A stretch of 42,152 bases of DNA from Rhodospirillales bacterium URHD0017 (lineage in GTDB: Bacteria > Pseudomonadota > Alphaproteobacteria > Reyranellales > Reyranellaceae), in the NCBI GenBank assembly GCA_900110395.1, contig FODP01000037.1, forward strand, positions 1-42,152, given 5' to 3'. Below the pieces are notes generated by a model. It ran no database searches. It was given only the letters and a program-made list of their open reading frames with translations, and had not been told where the DNA came from. Within the stretch, counting starts at the first letter, position 1, and each line of letters begins with the position of its first letter. The translations under genes and the position numbers were made by a program. Shown piece after piece: positions 26,901 through 35,266 of this stretch.

Positions 26901-27314
26901 ATGGCGCCAGAACCGGTCTACGTGAAGGTGAGCGACGGCAAGCGCCCGTTGCGAGTGACGGCCCGTGCGAAATCGGGCCGGCGCCAGCTCGTGCGCATCT
27001 CCGCCGCCGAAGTCCCCAGCAAGATGTCGAAGGTCTGGTGGTTCGACGATCGCGAGTTGCGGCCCGGCCGCGACGAGACGCTGGCGCTCGACCTCCCGGC
27101 CGTGGGCCTCGGCAGCTTCTGGCTGGTGCTGCACGTGTTCAGCGCGGCGGGCGACGGCTGGCGTCGGTCGACGGTGAAGCCGGGGGCATCGTTGCAGGTG
27201 CCCGGGAACGAGCTGGTCTTCGACGATGATGCCGGCCACGACGGCGAGGCGCCGCAAGCCGCCGCGCGCGGCGTCGTGCTGAGCCTCGCCTATGGCGGAA
27301 CCGAAGACGGTTAG
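26901..27314 (+). CDS. Small protein of unknown function downstream of eipB
   Basis: A 137-residue protein starting MAPEPVYVKVSDGKRPLRVT. It is strand-rich, with a WWFDDRELRPGRDETLALDL block and GLGSFWLVLHVFSAAGDGWR, suggesting a beta-sandwich. There is no signal peptide, membrane helix or known motif. It lies 45 bp after eipB on the same strand and may be the last gene of the dxs-hpnN-eipB operon. I do not recognise the family. Confidence 0.6.
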   Translation: MAPEPVYVKVSDGKRPLRVTARAKSGRRQLVRISAAEVPSKMSKVWWFDDRELRPGRDETLALDLPAVGLGSFWLVLHVFSAAGDGWRRSTVKPGASLQVPGNELVFDDDAGHDGEAPQAAARGVVLSLAYGGTEDG

Positions 27315-27405
27315 CCCTGGACCGCACGCGTGAAATTGTTTGTCGCCGCGCCGGACGCCTTCAGGCAGAGTGGCTGCCGGTCACCCCCGGGAATGTCTTG
27401 ATCCT

Positions 27406-28875
27406 GTGAGCTTGGAGACGAACAGCTGGCGTGTCGCCGACGCTACGCGGGCTTCGCTGATCATCGACGCCGATGATTATTTCCAGGCCGGCCGACTCGC
27501 GATGCTGGCGGCACGCCGCCGCATCATGCTCATCGGATGGGACTTCGACGCCCGCATCCGGCTCGGCGGCCCGCCCGGGCTGGAAGGGCCGGAGAAGCTT
27601 GGCGACCTCATCCTCTGGCTGGTCGAGCGCCGGCCCGAGCTGGAAGTCTACCTCCTGCGCTGGGACATCGGCGCCATCCGGACCCTGTTCCGCGGCACCA
27701 CGATCTTCACCTTGATGCGATGGATGTGGCACGACCGGATCCACACGCGCCTCGATGCCGCCCATCCGACCGGCGCTTCCCATCACCAGAAGATCGTCGT
27801 CATCGACGATTGCTTCGCCTTCTGCGGCGGCATCGACATGACGAGCAACCGCTGGGACACGCGCGATCATCGCGACCGCGAGCCACGGCGCCGCTCGCCG
27901 GGCGGCAAGCCTTACGCACCCTGGCACGACACCACGACGGCATTGCAGGGCCCGGTCGCCGCCGCACTGGGCGAGCTGGCGCGCGACCGCTGGCTGGCGG
28001 CCGGCGGCAAAGGCCTGGAGCCGGTGCCGGTCGCGGGCGAATGCTGGCCCGCCAGCCTGACGCCCGATTTCGACAAGGTGCGCGTCGCGATCTCGCGATC
28101 GATGCCGGCCTGGCGCGACAGCCGGCCCGTGCTCGAGATCGAGCGCCTCTATCTCGACCTGATCGCCCGGGCGCGGCGGTTCATCTACGCCGAGAGCCAG
28201 TACTTCAGCTCGCGCCGCATCGCCGAAGCCATCGCCGGCCGCCTGGAAGAGGCCGACGGTCCGGAGTTCGTGCTGGTGAATCCGGCCGCCTCGCATGGCT
28301 GGCTGGAGCCGATCGCCATGGACACCGCCCGCGCGCGCCTGGTCGAGGGGCTGCGCCGGCTCGACCGCCACGGGCGCCTGCGCCTGTATCATCCGGTGAC
28401 CGAGGGCGGCGGGCCGATCTATGTCCACGCCAAGTTGATGGTCGTCGATGACGAGGTCCTGCATGTCGGCTCGTCCAACATGAACAACCGGTCGATGCGC
28501 CTGGACACCGAATGCGACGTGACGATCGATGCCACCCTCGCGGGCAATGCCCACGCGACGGCCGGCATTGCGCGCATCCGCGCCGGCCTTCTCGCCGAGC
28601 ATCTCGACGTATCTCCCACTCGGATCGACGATGTCTTTGCGGCGACCGGATCGCTCATCCGTACCATCGACTCCCTGCGATCGGTGGGCCGCTCCCTGGT
28701 GCCCTACCAGGTGCCGCATCTGCACGACGTCGAGAAGTGGCTGGCCGACAACGAAGTGCTGGATCCCGACGGTCCCTCGGAGATGTTCGAGAACATGACG
28801 CAGGGCAAGCTGTTGCGCGGTCTGCGCCAAGGGCTTGCGCGTGTTCGGTCGCGCGGTGTGGGGAAACCCGGCTAG
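27406..28875 (+). CDS. Phospholipase D/cardiolipin synthase-like protein
   Basis: A protein of about 489 residues with two HKD motifs: HHQKIVVIDDCFAFCGGIDM and HAKLMVVDDEVLHVGSSNMN. It thus has the full phosphatidyltransferase active site. The N-terminal block reads NSWRVADATRASLIIDADDY and LIGWDFDARIRL, typical of proteobacterial PLD-family proteins related to cardiolipin synthases, but the two N-terminal membrane helices of Cls are missing. The start is uncertain. GTG at 27406 begins just before the conserved part; a TTG at 27340 would add 22 residues, and no strong ribosome binding site favours either. It is the last gene of the same-strand run after hpnN. The substrate is not known. Confidence 0.85.
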   Translation: MSLETNSWRVADATRASLIIDADDYFQAGRLAMLAARRRIMLIGWDFDARIRLGGPPGLEGPEKLGDLILWLVERRPELEVYLLRWDIGAIRTLFRGTTIFTLMRWMWHDRIHTRLDAAHPTGASHHQKIVVIDDCFAFCGGIDMTSNRWDTRDHRDREPRRRSPGGKPYAPWHDTTTALQGPVAAALGELARDRWLAAGGKGLEPVPVAGECWPASLTPDFDKVRVAISRSMPAWRDSRPVLEIERLYLDLIARARRFIYAESQYFSSRRIAEAIAGRLEEADGPEFVLVNPAASHGWLEPIAMDTARARLVEGLRRLDRHGRLRLYHPVTEGGGPIYVHAKLMVVDDEVLHVGSSNMNNRSMRLDTECDVTIDATLAGNAHATAGIARIRAGLLAEHLDVSPTRIDDVFAATGSLIRTIDSLRSVGRSLVPYQVPHLHDVEKWLADNEVLDPDGPSEMFENMTQGKLLRGLRQGLARVRSRGVGKPG

Positions 28876-28911
28876 AGCGGAATGCGATGAGATGGAACCG
28901 CGCGCGGTTCC
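28873..28911. repeat. Palindromic interspersed repeat or terminator-like hairpin
   Basis: Directly at the stop of the PLD gene the sequence reads TAGAGCGGAATGCGATGAGA and then an 18-base perfect palindrome GGAACCGCGCGCGGTTCC (28894-28911). The AGAGCGGA..GATGGAA pattern resembles short repeats found many times in alphaproteobacterial genomes. No T-run follows, so a simple intrinsic terminator is not indicated. Confidence 0.5.
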
Positions 28912-29058
28912 GGATCGGGTCTCGGGTCAACGGCAAGCCTCTGGTCACCCTGCGCGCGCCCCGGGCCGCGCCAGCAGGCGGGTTGGATCGCAACCCGCAC
29001 TTTCGACAGCTCGATGCGCGTAGGGGATGGAAGCAACGCGCGAGCAGGTTCCGCGGAA

Positions 29059-29979
29059 TTACGGCCCGGAAAATCGGTACGGCTGATCCGCGCGTATGAT
29101 GTCCCCGATTGTCGATGCCATGCCGGCCCCCAAGGTCGTTCCGGTGTCGATCGCCAGCGATTCGACGTTATCGATGCCGCGCGGCGTCTCCATCGTGATC
29201 CAATTCACGGAGTGGCTGGCGACGCCAGCCGTCGTGAAGCGTGCCCATCGCCCAAATTGCCAGCAGGACATCGGCTTTTCAGTCGTGAAGGCTGTCCACG
29301 GTCCGTGAGTCGTCGCCGACACCTTCGGCGTGAAGGTGAGCCCAGCGCCGAGACCGATTCCGATGTAGACGTAGAGGCACGCAATGTTGTTATCGGTGTC
29401 CCAGATCAGGAATATGAGGCCATCGAAGGCCACTCCTCCTCCGATCTTCACCTTGAACAGCTTGCCGACATTGAGGGCCTGGTTCACCGATAGACCCGAG
29501 ACCATCGAGATCTTGAAATTCCGCGTGGTCAACGGCTTCGGCACCTTGGGCGGCGGCGGCGGCGCATCTTCGGGGACAGGATGCACCCACAACAAAACCG
29601 ACCGGTCGCGGGGATCGTCTTCCGAATGAGTGGCGGCCAACTCTTCACCGACGGCCTTCGACTGCATCTGAGTGTCACGCACCCCTTGCGCCATCAGGAA
29701 ATTGAAGACCCTCGCCACGCGGTTCTCGGACAGTTCCATGTTCCATTTCGCATCGCCGATGCGGCTTGCCGACCCTTGCATCCAGATCTGGCCCTTGCCG
29801 TCCGTCAGCAAAGGCGCGACGCGGTCCGCCAGAAATTTCGTGAACTCGGGTTTCAATTCGTTGTGTTTGATGACGTCGGAGTCGTCGAAGTCGAAGTTGT
29901 AGAGGAGTGCTTTCAGAACTCCTGCACCCGTGTAGGCCGAATCGACTTCAATCAGCCCAGGACCCGTCTTGCGGAACAT
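29059..29979 (-). CDS. OmpA-like domain protein without signal peptide, with an unknown C-terminal domain
   Basis: A 306-residue protein. Residues about 25-125 form an OmpA/MotB-like peptidoglycan-binding domain: YNFDFDDSDVIKHNELKPEF, then IWMQGSASRIGDAKWN and LSENRVARVFNFL. A proline-rich linker (EDAPPPPPKVPKPL, about 137-150) joins it to a glycine-rich, strand-like domain (IGIGLGAGLTFTP, RGIDNVESLAIDTGTT) that I do not recognise. There is no signal peptide or lipobox, unusual for an OmpA-domain protein. AAGGAAGG precedes the ATG at 29979. Codon use is visibly less GC-biased than that of the hopanoid genes, suggesting transfer. Similar soluble OmpA-like proteins occur beside contractile injection or effector loci, but no such genes are seen here. 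Confidence 0.72.
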   Translation of the reverse strand: MFRKTGPGLIEVDSAYTGAGVLKALLYNFDFDDSDVIKHNELKPEFTKFLADRVAPLLTDGKGQIWMQGSASRIGDAKWNMELSENRVARVFNFLMAQGVRDTQMQSKAVGEELAATHSEDDPRDRSVLLWVHPVPEDAPPPPPKVPKPLTTRNFKISMVSGLSVNQALNVGKLFKVKIGGGVAFDGLIFLIWDTDNNIACLYVYIGIGLGAGLTFTPKVSATTHGPWTAFTTEKPMSCWQFGRWARFTTAGVASHSVNWITMETPRGIDNVESLAIDTGTTLGAGMASTIGDIIRADQPYRFSGP

Positions 29980-30330
29980 TGGTGGTCCTTCCTTAGGTGA
30001 AGCGCGCTTCTCCTATAGTCCTTTGCGACTTTTGCTCGCTGTGACTTTCGTCACACACCACGCCCGCCAGGGTCAAACCGACTCAGTCGTGCGATGTGGC
30101 GAGCCGATTACAATGCGCTGCAGACGCTGACATCCACTCGATGGCCAGCGCCGGTTCTGCGGTTCGCCACCCTTGAGCAAGGTCCTTGTCTCCGGCCGCC
30201 TTGTCCGATTCAATGTTCGACAGGTGCGGCCTCGCCGCACTCCCGGCACTGCTCACCAGTACGGCCGAGGTTCGAATGAGGAACAGGCGTTTGCGATGTC
30301 AGCGCGCAAGGCCGCCGCGGTGACGACGAC
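29980..30330. other. Gene-free stretch holding a promoter region and the start of a duplicated segment
   Basis: From 29980 to about 30178 I see only the upstream region of the OmpA-like gene. From about 30179 the DNA matches 38272 onward, so the duplication includes about 150 bp of upstream sequence. That shared part holds GTGCGGCCTCGCCGCAC, a small hairpin that stays paired in the second copy despite base changes. Confidence 0.5.
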
Positions 30331-31251
30331 GTGATTGACCGCGATCCTCCTCCAGGGGAACGCGACGGGTTGGCCGGCGAGCCTCGCCTTGGCGCCCGGC
30401 TTGGCGAGACGGAGCGGGCCTCTCCTGCGGTAGGCGAGGCCAGTCCGGCGGCAAGACCGACGCTGAGTGACGCCGAGGAGAGGGAGGAACGGGGGCGAGA
30501 GCTGCGCGCCGCCCAGGCGCTGGCGCGAAGGCGCCGTCGCCAGACCATCCTGGCCAGCGCGGCGGCCGTCATCATCCTGGCGCTCGGCGGCGCATCGACG
30601 TGGGTGTTCCGCGAGCTGGCGGCGACGCGCGAAAGCCAGGTCGTGCAGCTCGAGTACGAGAACGCCGTCCTCTCCCGGTTGCTCCGCCAGGAGTACCAGC
30701 AGCGCTTCGACGCCGCGAAAGTGCTGCCGGCCCGCCAGGACACGGTCGCGCACAGCGTCCGGAAGATCCTGGCCAATCGCGCCCGCTATGAGCGCATCAC
30801 GAAGTCGATGACGATGCCCTGGTATTTCCTGGCGATCATCCATGGCATGGAAGCCGACTTCAGGTTCGACGCCCATCTGCACAACGGCGATCCGTTGATC
30901 GGCCGCACGGTCCGCGTGCCGGCCGGACGCCCGGCCCGCGGCACGCCGCCGTTCAGCTGGGAAGAGAGCGCGCTGGATGCCATCGCGGCCAATCGTTACG
31001 ACAAGTGGAACGACTGGAGCATTGCCGGGATGCTGGTTGCCTGGGAGCGCTACAACGGATTTGGATATCGGCAACATGGCATCCATTCGCCGTATGTCTG
31101 GTCGTGCACCGACCTTTATGCAAAGGGCCGCTATGTCGCCGACGGCCGGTTCGAAGCGAATGCCGAATCCAGGCAATGCGGCGCTGTGGCCATGCTCAAG
31201 GGACTGATCGCAACCGGCCTGGTGTCGCCGCCGGCTGGTCCGAAATAGGCT
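30179..31251 (+). repeat. Duplicated 1.07-kb segment, copy 1 (partner at 38272-39338)
   Basis: The sequence from AAGGTCCTTGTC through the muramidase stop codon is repeated at 38272-39338 with scattered substitutions and small indels. Similarity stops sharply a few bases after the TAG stop codon on both copies. Confidence 0.85.
30331..31248 (+). CDS. Membrane-anchored putative muramidase (copy 1)
   Basis: A 305-residue protein, one inner-membrane anchor with a periplasmic C-terminal domain. Residues 1-80 are charged and disordered (DAEEREERGRELRAAQALAR, then RRRRR). A hydrophobic helix follows (TILASAAAVIILALGG, about 75-90). The C-terminal domain (about 150-300) carries YERITKSMTMPWYFLAIIHG, a likely catalytic glutamate in GMEADFRFD, HLHNGDPL, PAGRP, GTPPFSWEESA and AWERYNGFGYR. 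This resembles the phage-type lysozyme family found in rhizobia and Burkholderia. GTG at 30331 is the start that also exists, as TTG, in the paralogue. The lytic role is inferred from family resemblance. Confidence 0.75.
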   Translation: MIDRDPPPGERDGLAGEPRLGARLGETERASPAVGEASPAARPTLSDAEEREERGRELRAAQALARRRRRQTILASAAAVIILALGGASTWVFRELAATRESQVVQLEYENAVLSRLLRQEYQQRFDAAKVLPARQDTVAHSVRKILANRARYERITKSMTMPWYFLAIIHGMEADFRFDAHLHNGDPLIGRTVRVPAGRPARGTPPFSWEESALDAIAANRYDKWNDWSIAGMLVAWERYNGFGYRQHGIHSPYVWSCTDLYAKGRYVADGRFEANAESRQCGAVAMLKGLIATGLVSPPAGPK

Positions 31252-31318
31252 GCTGCGGCTGTTGCAGGCTCCGCAGCGTTCGCCGGTGGCTCGTCAGCCA
31301 GTCGCTGGAGGTGCGGGC

Positions 31319-31813
31319 TCAGCGTTCCTGCAGGTGGCGCGCCGGTGAAAGTCCCGGTGGAAGTCCCGGTGAAAGCCCCGGTGAAAGCATGGGCGGTGCG
31401 TGGACGACGCTGAGCTCGTTGGGAGCCTGCTCCACTTCGGTCATGCGCCAGGCATCGAACTGGCGGCCATCCATCAGAAGGGAATAGGTCCTGCGCACCG
31501 TCGCCTCGCCCGTCGGCGCCATGACGACGCGTGTGACGATCAGGAAACCGGCTTTGTTGAAGACGGGCGTGACCGTGGGTTGGCGGCAATCGTCGGCAAA
31601 GGTGACCGGCGACGGCCAGCTCAGCCGCAGCAGCGCGTCGCCCGCATCCCTGCACGCCGCTTCGAAGGCCCCGCGCCGCTGATAGAGCGGTACGTCGGCC
31701 TTCGACGTGAAAGACAAGGCGAAGCCCGCGGCGACGGCGCTCAGAGCGGCAACGACGCCGCAAATCAAGAGGGTCGACGTCTCCAGCGACGCCGGCAATA
31801 GTCTTTGATGCAC
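31319..31813 (-). CDS. Single-pass membrane/secreted protein of unknown function
   Basis: A 164-residue protein from the GTG at 31813 (VHQRLLPASLETSTLL), preceded by AAAGGG. A hydrophobic helix runs from about residue 13 to 32 and acts as anchor or signal. The soluble part reads ADVPLYQRRGAFEAACRDAG, CRQPTVTPVF and TYSLLMDGRQFDAWRMTEVE. The C-terminus is a Pro-Gly-Leu-Ser tail (SPGLSPGLPPGLSP) encoded by a 12-bp tandem repeat. No known family is recognised. It is convergent with the putative muramidase gene, 70 bp away, and may share a periplasmic role. Confidence 0.6.
   Translation of the reverse strand: MHQRLLPASLETSTLLICGVVAALSAVAAGFALSFTSKADVPLYQRRGAFEAACRDAGDALLRLSWPSPVTFADDCRQPTVTPVFNKAGFLIVTRVVMAPTGEATVRRTYSLLMDGRQFDAWRMTEVEQAPNELSVVHAPPMLSPGLSPGLPPGLSPARHLQER
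31345..31392 (+). repeat. 12-bp tandem repeat, about four units
   Basis: Units GTGAAAGTCCCG, GTGGAAGTCCCG, GTGAAAGCCCCG and a partial GTGAAAGCATGG lie head to tail. On the minus strand they encode the Ser-Pro-Gly-Leu tail of the overlapping gene, so copy number changes keep the frame. Confidence 0.85.
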
Positions 31814-32148
31814 CCCACACCCTTTCTCGAGCACAGCACGATAGATCCTTGGCGCCGCCGATTGGTGTAACCAAGTGATGGCCGGATGCGAACGTGCAAG
31901 GAGCGACGAGGTGGCGGCAGGCGGACGAAATTGCCGACCTATGTGCCGCCGGACTGCAATGAAACTGGCGAAACGCGGCCAGGGTTCGGATACTTGCATG
32001 AGCGTTGGCGCGACGCGCGTGATGCGCACGAAGTGCACGGCGGTCGCAAGCAGCACCCGTGCAAATCGCCGCGCTTGAAGGGATCGTATGCTTCGGGACT
32101 GTGACGGATGCAGGCGCCAGCCCATGCGCATGCTGGCGGACGGAGGAC
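31814..32148. promoter_or_regulatory. 335-bp divergent intergenic region
   Basis: This lies between the divergent genes starting at 31813 and 32149. I see no gene or strong repeat in it. It presumably holds both promoters, but no clear box can be assigned by eye. Confidence 0.4.
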
Positions 32149-32442
32149 ATGGACAGGGACCGTGAAGCGCCGGACACTTTGCGCCGGCTCGCGTTTCGCA
32201 TCGCGCTGTTGTTGCAGGCATGGGAGCGCCACCGCCGCGATCCCAACCGTCGCGAGGCGTTCCATGTCATGGAAGCGCTGAGCGCCCTGCGGTCGGGTCG
32301 CTATGAGGACGGCGAGGCCGCCGTGCAGCGGGCAGAATTGGTGAGGCCCATTCCGCAGGAAGCGGCGGGCCGGGGGCCTCATGACGAGGTCCGCACCGCG
32401 GACCTGCGCGCGGCGCTGGAGGTCCTGCTGCCGCCGCGCTGA
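32149..32442 (+). CDS. Small helical protein of unknown function
   Basis: A 97-residue protein. The ATG at 32149 is preferred because GGAGG lies directly upstream (CGGAGGACATG). It starts MDRDREAPDTLRRLAFRIAL and is almost all helical and charged, with LLQAWERHRRDPNRREAFHV and a second helix through AVQRAELV. There is no signal peptide or known domain. It is convergent with the uvrA gene. Confidence 0.55.
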   Translation: MDRDREAPDTLRRLAFRIALLLQAWERHRRDPNRREAFHVMEALSALRSGRYEDGEAAVQRAELVRPIPQEAAGRGPHDEVRTADLRAALEVLLPPR

Positions 32443-32569
32443 AGCCGGTGCGGATGAATCGCCCGCCGTGCTCGACTGAACGTCTGCCCGCGGCGTTGGC
32501 TCGGCCTGCACGTCGTTTGCCCGATCTTTTGTTCGAGCTTGCCCGGCGATGCCGGCAGGTGTGCCCGCT

Positions 32570-35116
32570 TCAGCCTGCCTGCGTCGCGAGGTACCTGCCC
32601 GTAACGCTGCCCGTCGCCCCCGCGACCGCGGCCGGCACGCCCGCCGCCACCACCTTGCCGCCGTCCTCGCCGGCCCCAGGTCCGATGTCGATCACCCAGT
32701 CGCTCCCGGCCACCACGCCCATGTCATGCTCGACCACGACCACGCTGTTGCCCGCCACGACCAGCGACTGCAGCTGCAGGACCAGCCGCTCGACGTCGAC
32801 CGGGTGCAGGCCGGTCGTCGGCTCGTCGAGGATGTAGAGCGTGCGGCCGCGCTGCGCGCGCTGCAGCTCGGTGGCGAGCTTGATGCGCTGCGCCTCGCCG
32901 CCCGACAGCTCGGTGGCGGGCTGTCCCAGCCGCAGATAGCCCAGCCCGACGTTGCGCAGCGTCTCCAGCGAATGGGCAAGCGCGGCCTCCTTCTGGAAGA
33001 AGGCGTGCGCGGCATCGACCGTCATGGCGAGCACGTCGGCGATCGACTTGCCGCCCACCCTGATCTCCAGCGTCCTGTCGTTGTAGCGCGCGCCGTGGCA
33101 GGCCGGGCAGGGCGCGTAGACGCTGGGCAGGAACAGCAGCTCGACGAACACGAAGCCCTCGCCCTCGCAGCGCGGGCAGCGGCCCTTGGCGACGTTGAAC
33201 GAGAAGCGCCCGGCGTCGTAGCGCCGCGCCTTGGCCTGCGGCGATGCCGCGAACAGCCGGCGCACATGGTCGAACAGGCCGGTATAGGTCGCGAGGTTGG
33301 AGCGCGGCGTGCGCCCGATCGGCTTCTGGTCGACCACGACCAGGCGGTCGATCTTGTCGAGGCCGCCGCCAGGCTCGTCGAGGATCTCGCCCGCCACCGT
33401 GGCGACCGGCGCCTCCGCCAGCGTGTCCTGCAGCTTGTCGCTTTCCTCCGCGGCCGGCAGCGCATGGCCCAGCCGCCCGGCCACCGCCTCGACCAGGAAC
33501 TGGCTGACCAGGGTCGATTTCCCCGAGCCGGAAACGCCCGTGACGCAGGCGAGCACGCCGAGCGGAATGTCGACGTCGAGGCCGTGGAGGTTGTTGCGGG
33601 TGACCCCGCGCAGCTTCAGCCAGCCGGCGGGCGGGCGCGGCGGCTGGCGCTCGGCCGGCGCGTCGGGAAAGAGATGCTGGCCGGTGCGCGATATCGCCAC
33701 CCGGCGCAGGCCCTCGGGCGGACCGCTGTAGAGGATCAGCCCGCCCTGGTCGCCCGGGCCCGGGCCGACATCGACGATCCAGTCGGCGGCGCGCACCACG
33801 TCGAGCTCGTGCTCGACCACGAACAGCGAGTTGCCGCTGTCCTTCAGGCGCCTGAGCGCCCGCAGCAGCGCCTCGGTGTCGGCGGGATGCAGCCCGGCCG
33901 ACGGCTCGTCGAGCACATAGACGACGCCGAACAGGTTGGAATGGACCTGCGTCGCCAGCCGCAGGCGCTGCAGTTCGCCGGGCGAGAGGGTGGGCGTGCT
34001 GCGCTCGAGCGAGAGGTAGCCCAGCCCGAGATCGAGCAGGACGTCGAGGCGGGCCGCGAGGTCGCGGGTGATGCGCTGGATGACGATATCCTTCTCGGGC
34101 GACCTGGCCGTCGCCTTCGCAGAAGCCGTCGCCGCGCCGGCGAACGGCGCCACCAGCGTCGCCAGGCGCTTCAGCGGCAGCCGCGACAGCTCGGCGATGT
34201 CGAGGCCCGCGAATTTGACCGAGAGCGCCTCGCGGCGCAGCCGCTTGCCGTGGCAGTCCGGGCAGTCGGCGCCCAGCATGTAGCGCGCGACGCGCTTCTT
34301 CATCAGCGGGCTCTGGGTGTTGGCGAAGGTCTGCAGCACGTAGCGCCGCGCGCCGGTGAAGGTGCCCTGGTACGACGGCTCCTCCTTCTTCTTCAGTGCC
34401 CGCCGGGTCTCGGCCGGGGTGTAGCCGGCATAGACCGGCACGCTGGGCGTCTCCTCGGTGAACAGGATCCAGTCGCGGTCCTTCTTGGGCAGGTCGCGCC
34501 ACGGCGTGTCGACGTCGAAGCCCAGCGACACCAGGATGTCGCGCAGGTTCTGGCCGTGCCAGGCCGGCGGCCACGCCGCGATGGCGCGGTCCCGGATGGT
34601 GCGGGAAGGATCGGGCACCATCGTCTGCTCGGTGACCTCGTAGACCCGGCCGAGCCCATGGCAGGTCGGGCAGGCGCCCTCGGCGGTGTTGGGCGAGAAC
34701 GACTCGGCGTAGAGCAGCTTCTGCCGGGGCGGATAGTCGCCGGCGCGCGAATAGAGCATGCGCAAGAGGTTGGACAATGTCGTGACGCTGCCCACCGAGG
34801 AGCGCGTGGTCGGCGTGCCGCGCTGCTGCTGCAGGGCCACGGCCGGCGGCAGGCCGTCGATCGCATCGACCTCGGGCACCGCCATCTGGTGGAACAGCCG
34901 GCGGGCATAGGGCGACACCGATTCGAGGTAGCGCCGCTGCGCCTCGGCGTAGAGCGTGCCGAAGGCCAGCGACGACTTGCCCGAGCCCGAGACGCCGGTG
35001 AACACCACCAGCCGGTCGCGCGGCAGCTCGAGGTCGACGTTCTTGAGATTGTGCACCCGCGCGCCGCGGACGCGCACGAAGCCCGCGCGGGTGCGGTCCA
35101 GGGTGGCGCCGTCCAT
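32570..35116 (-). CDS. uvrA: UvrA-like excinuclease ATPase, short class II form
   Basis: An 848-residue double ABC ATPase of the UvrA family, which scans DNA for damage. Both Walker A motifs are present: FTGVSGSGKSSLAFGTLYAE near residue 45 and VTGVSGSGKSTLVSQFLVEA near 515. Both signature motifs (LSPGELQRLRLATQ, LSGGEAQRIKLATEL) and Walker B (VLDEPSAGLHPADT, ILDEPTTGLHPVDV) are visible, as are zinc-binding CxxC pairs (CPTCHGLG, CPDCHGKR, CPRCEGEG, CPACHGAR). It is about 100 residues shorter than housekeeping UvrA, matching the class II (UvrA2) group often lacking the full UvrB-binding part. UvrA2 proteins are linked to drug or DNA-adduct tolerance. No uvrB or uvrC is nearby. Confidence 0.92.
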   Translation of the reverse strand: MDGATLDRTRAGFVRVRGARVHNLKNVDLELPRDRLVVFTGVSGSGKSSLAFGTLYAEAQRRYLESVSPYARRLFHQMAVPEVDAIDGLPPAVALQQQRGTPTTRSSVGSVTTLSNLLRMLYSRAGDYPPRQKLLYAESFSPNTAEGACPTCHGLGRVYEVTEQTMVPDPSRTIRDRAIAAWPPAWHGQNLRDILVSLGFDVDTPWRDLPKKDRDWILFTEETPSVPVYAGYTPAETRRALKKKEEPSYQGTFTGARRYVLQTFANTQSPLMKKRVARYMLGADCPDCHGKRLRREALSVKFAGLDIAELSRLPLKRLATLVAPFAGAATASAKATARSPEKDIVIQRITRDLAARLDVLLDLGLGYLSLERSTPTLSPGELQRLRLATQVHSNLFGVVYVLDEPSAGLHPADTEALLRALRRLKDSGNSLFVVEHELDVVRAADWIVDVGPGPGDQGGLILYSGPPEGLRRVAISRTGQHLFPDAPAERQPPRPPAGWLKLRGVTRNNLHGLDVDIPLGVLACVTGVSGSGKSTLVSQFLVEAVAGRLGHALPAAEESDKLQDTLAEAPVATVAGEILDEPGGGLDKIDRLVVVDQKPIGRTPRSNLATYTGLFDHVRRLFAASPQAKARRYDAGRFSFNVAKGRCPRCEGEGFVFVELLFLPSVYAPCPACHGARYNDRTLEIRVGGKSIADVLAMTVDAAHAFFQKEAALAHSLETLRNVGLGYLRLGQPATELSGGEAQRIKLATELQRAQRGRTLYILDEPTTGLHPVDVERLVLQLQSLVVAGNSVVVVEHDMGVVAGSDWVIDIGPGAGEDGGKVVAAGVPAAVAGATGSVTGRYLATQAG

Positions 35117-35145
35117 CGCGGAAGAACGTCGCCCCCGGGGGGTGG

Positions 35146-35266
35146 TTGCTCGACGCCCTCGCCAAGCCGCTCTCGAACGCGCTGTTCGTCATGCCCGAGG
35201 CGGTGGCGAAGACGTCGGCGACGGCGGAGATCGCGAGCGCCGTCGGCTCCGGGCCCTTCATCTTCG
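35146..35266 (+). pseudogene. Fragment A of a second substrate-binding-protein gene (middle part)
   Basis: This 121-bp piece matches 7723-7843 of the intact SBP gene almost base for base and encodes LLDALAKPLSNALFVMPEAV and then SSAVGSGPFIF-like codons, equal to residues 169-209. It begins 30 bp from the uvrA start codon and ends abruptly at TTCATCTTC. It has no start codon of its own and is not expected to be functional. Fragments B and C follow in gene order further right. Confidence 0.85.

Noticed and set aside
28894..28911. Intrinsic terminator at the end of the PLD gene
   Set aside because: The palindrome is perfect but has no loop of usual size and no following T-run; a repeat element fits better.
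29059..29979. Outer-membrane porin OmpA
   Set aside because: Only the small OmpA-like C-terminal-type domain is present; there is no beta-barrel, signal peptide or usual length.
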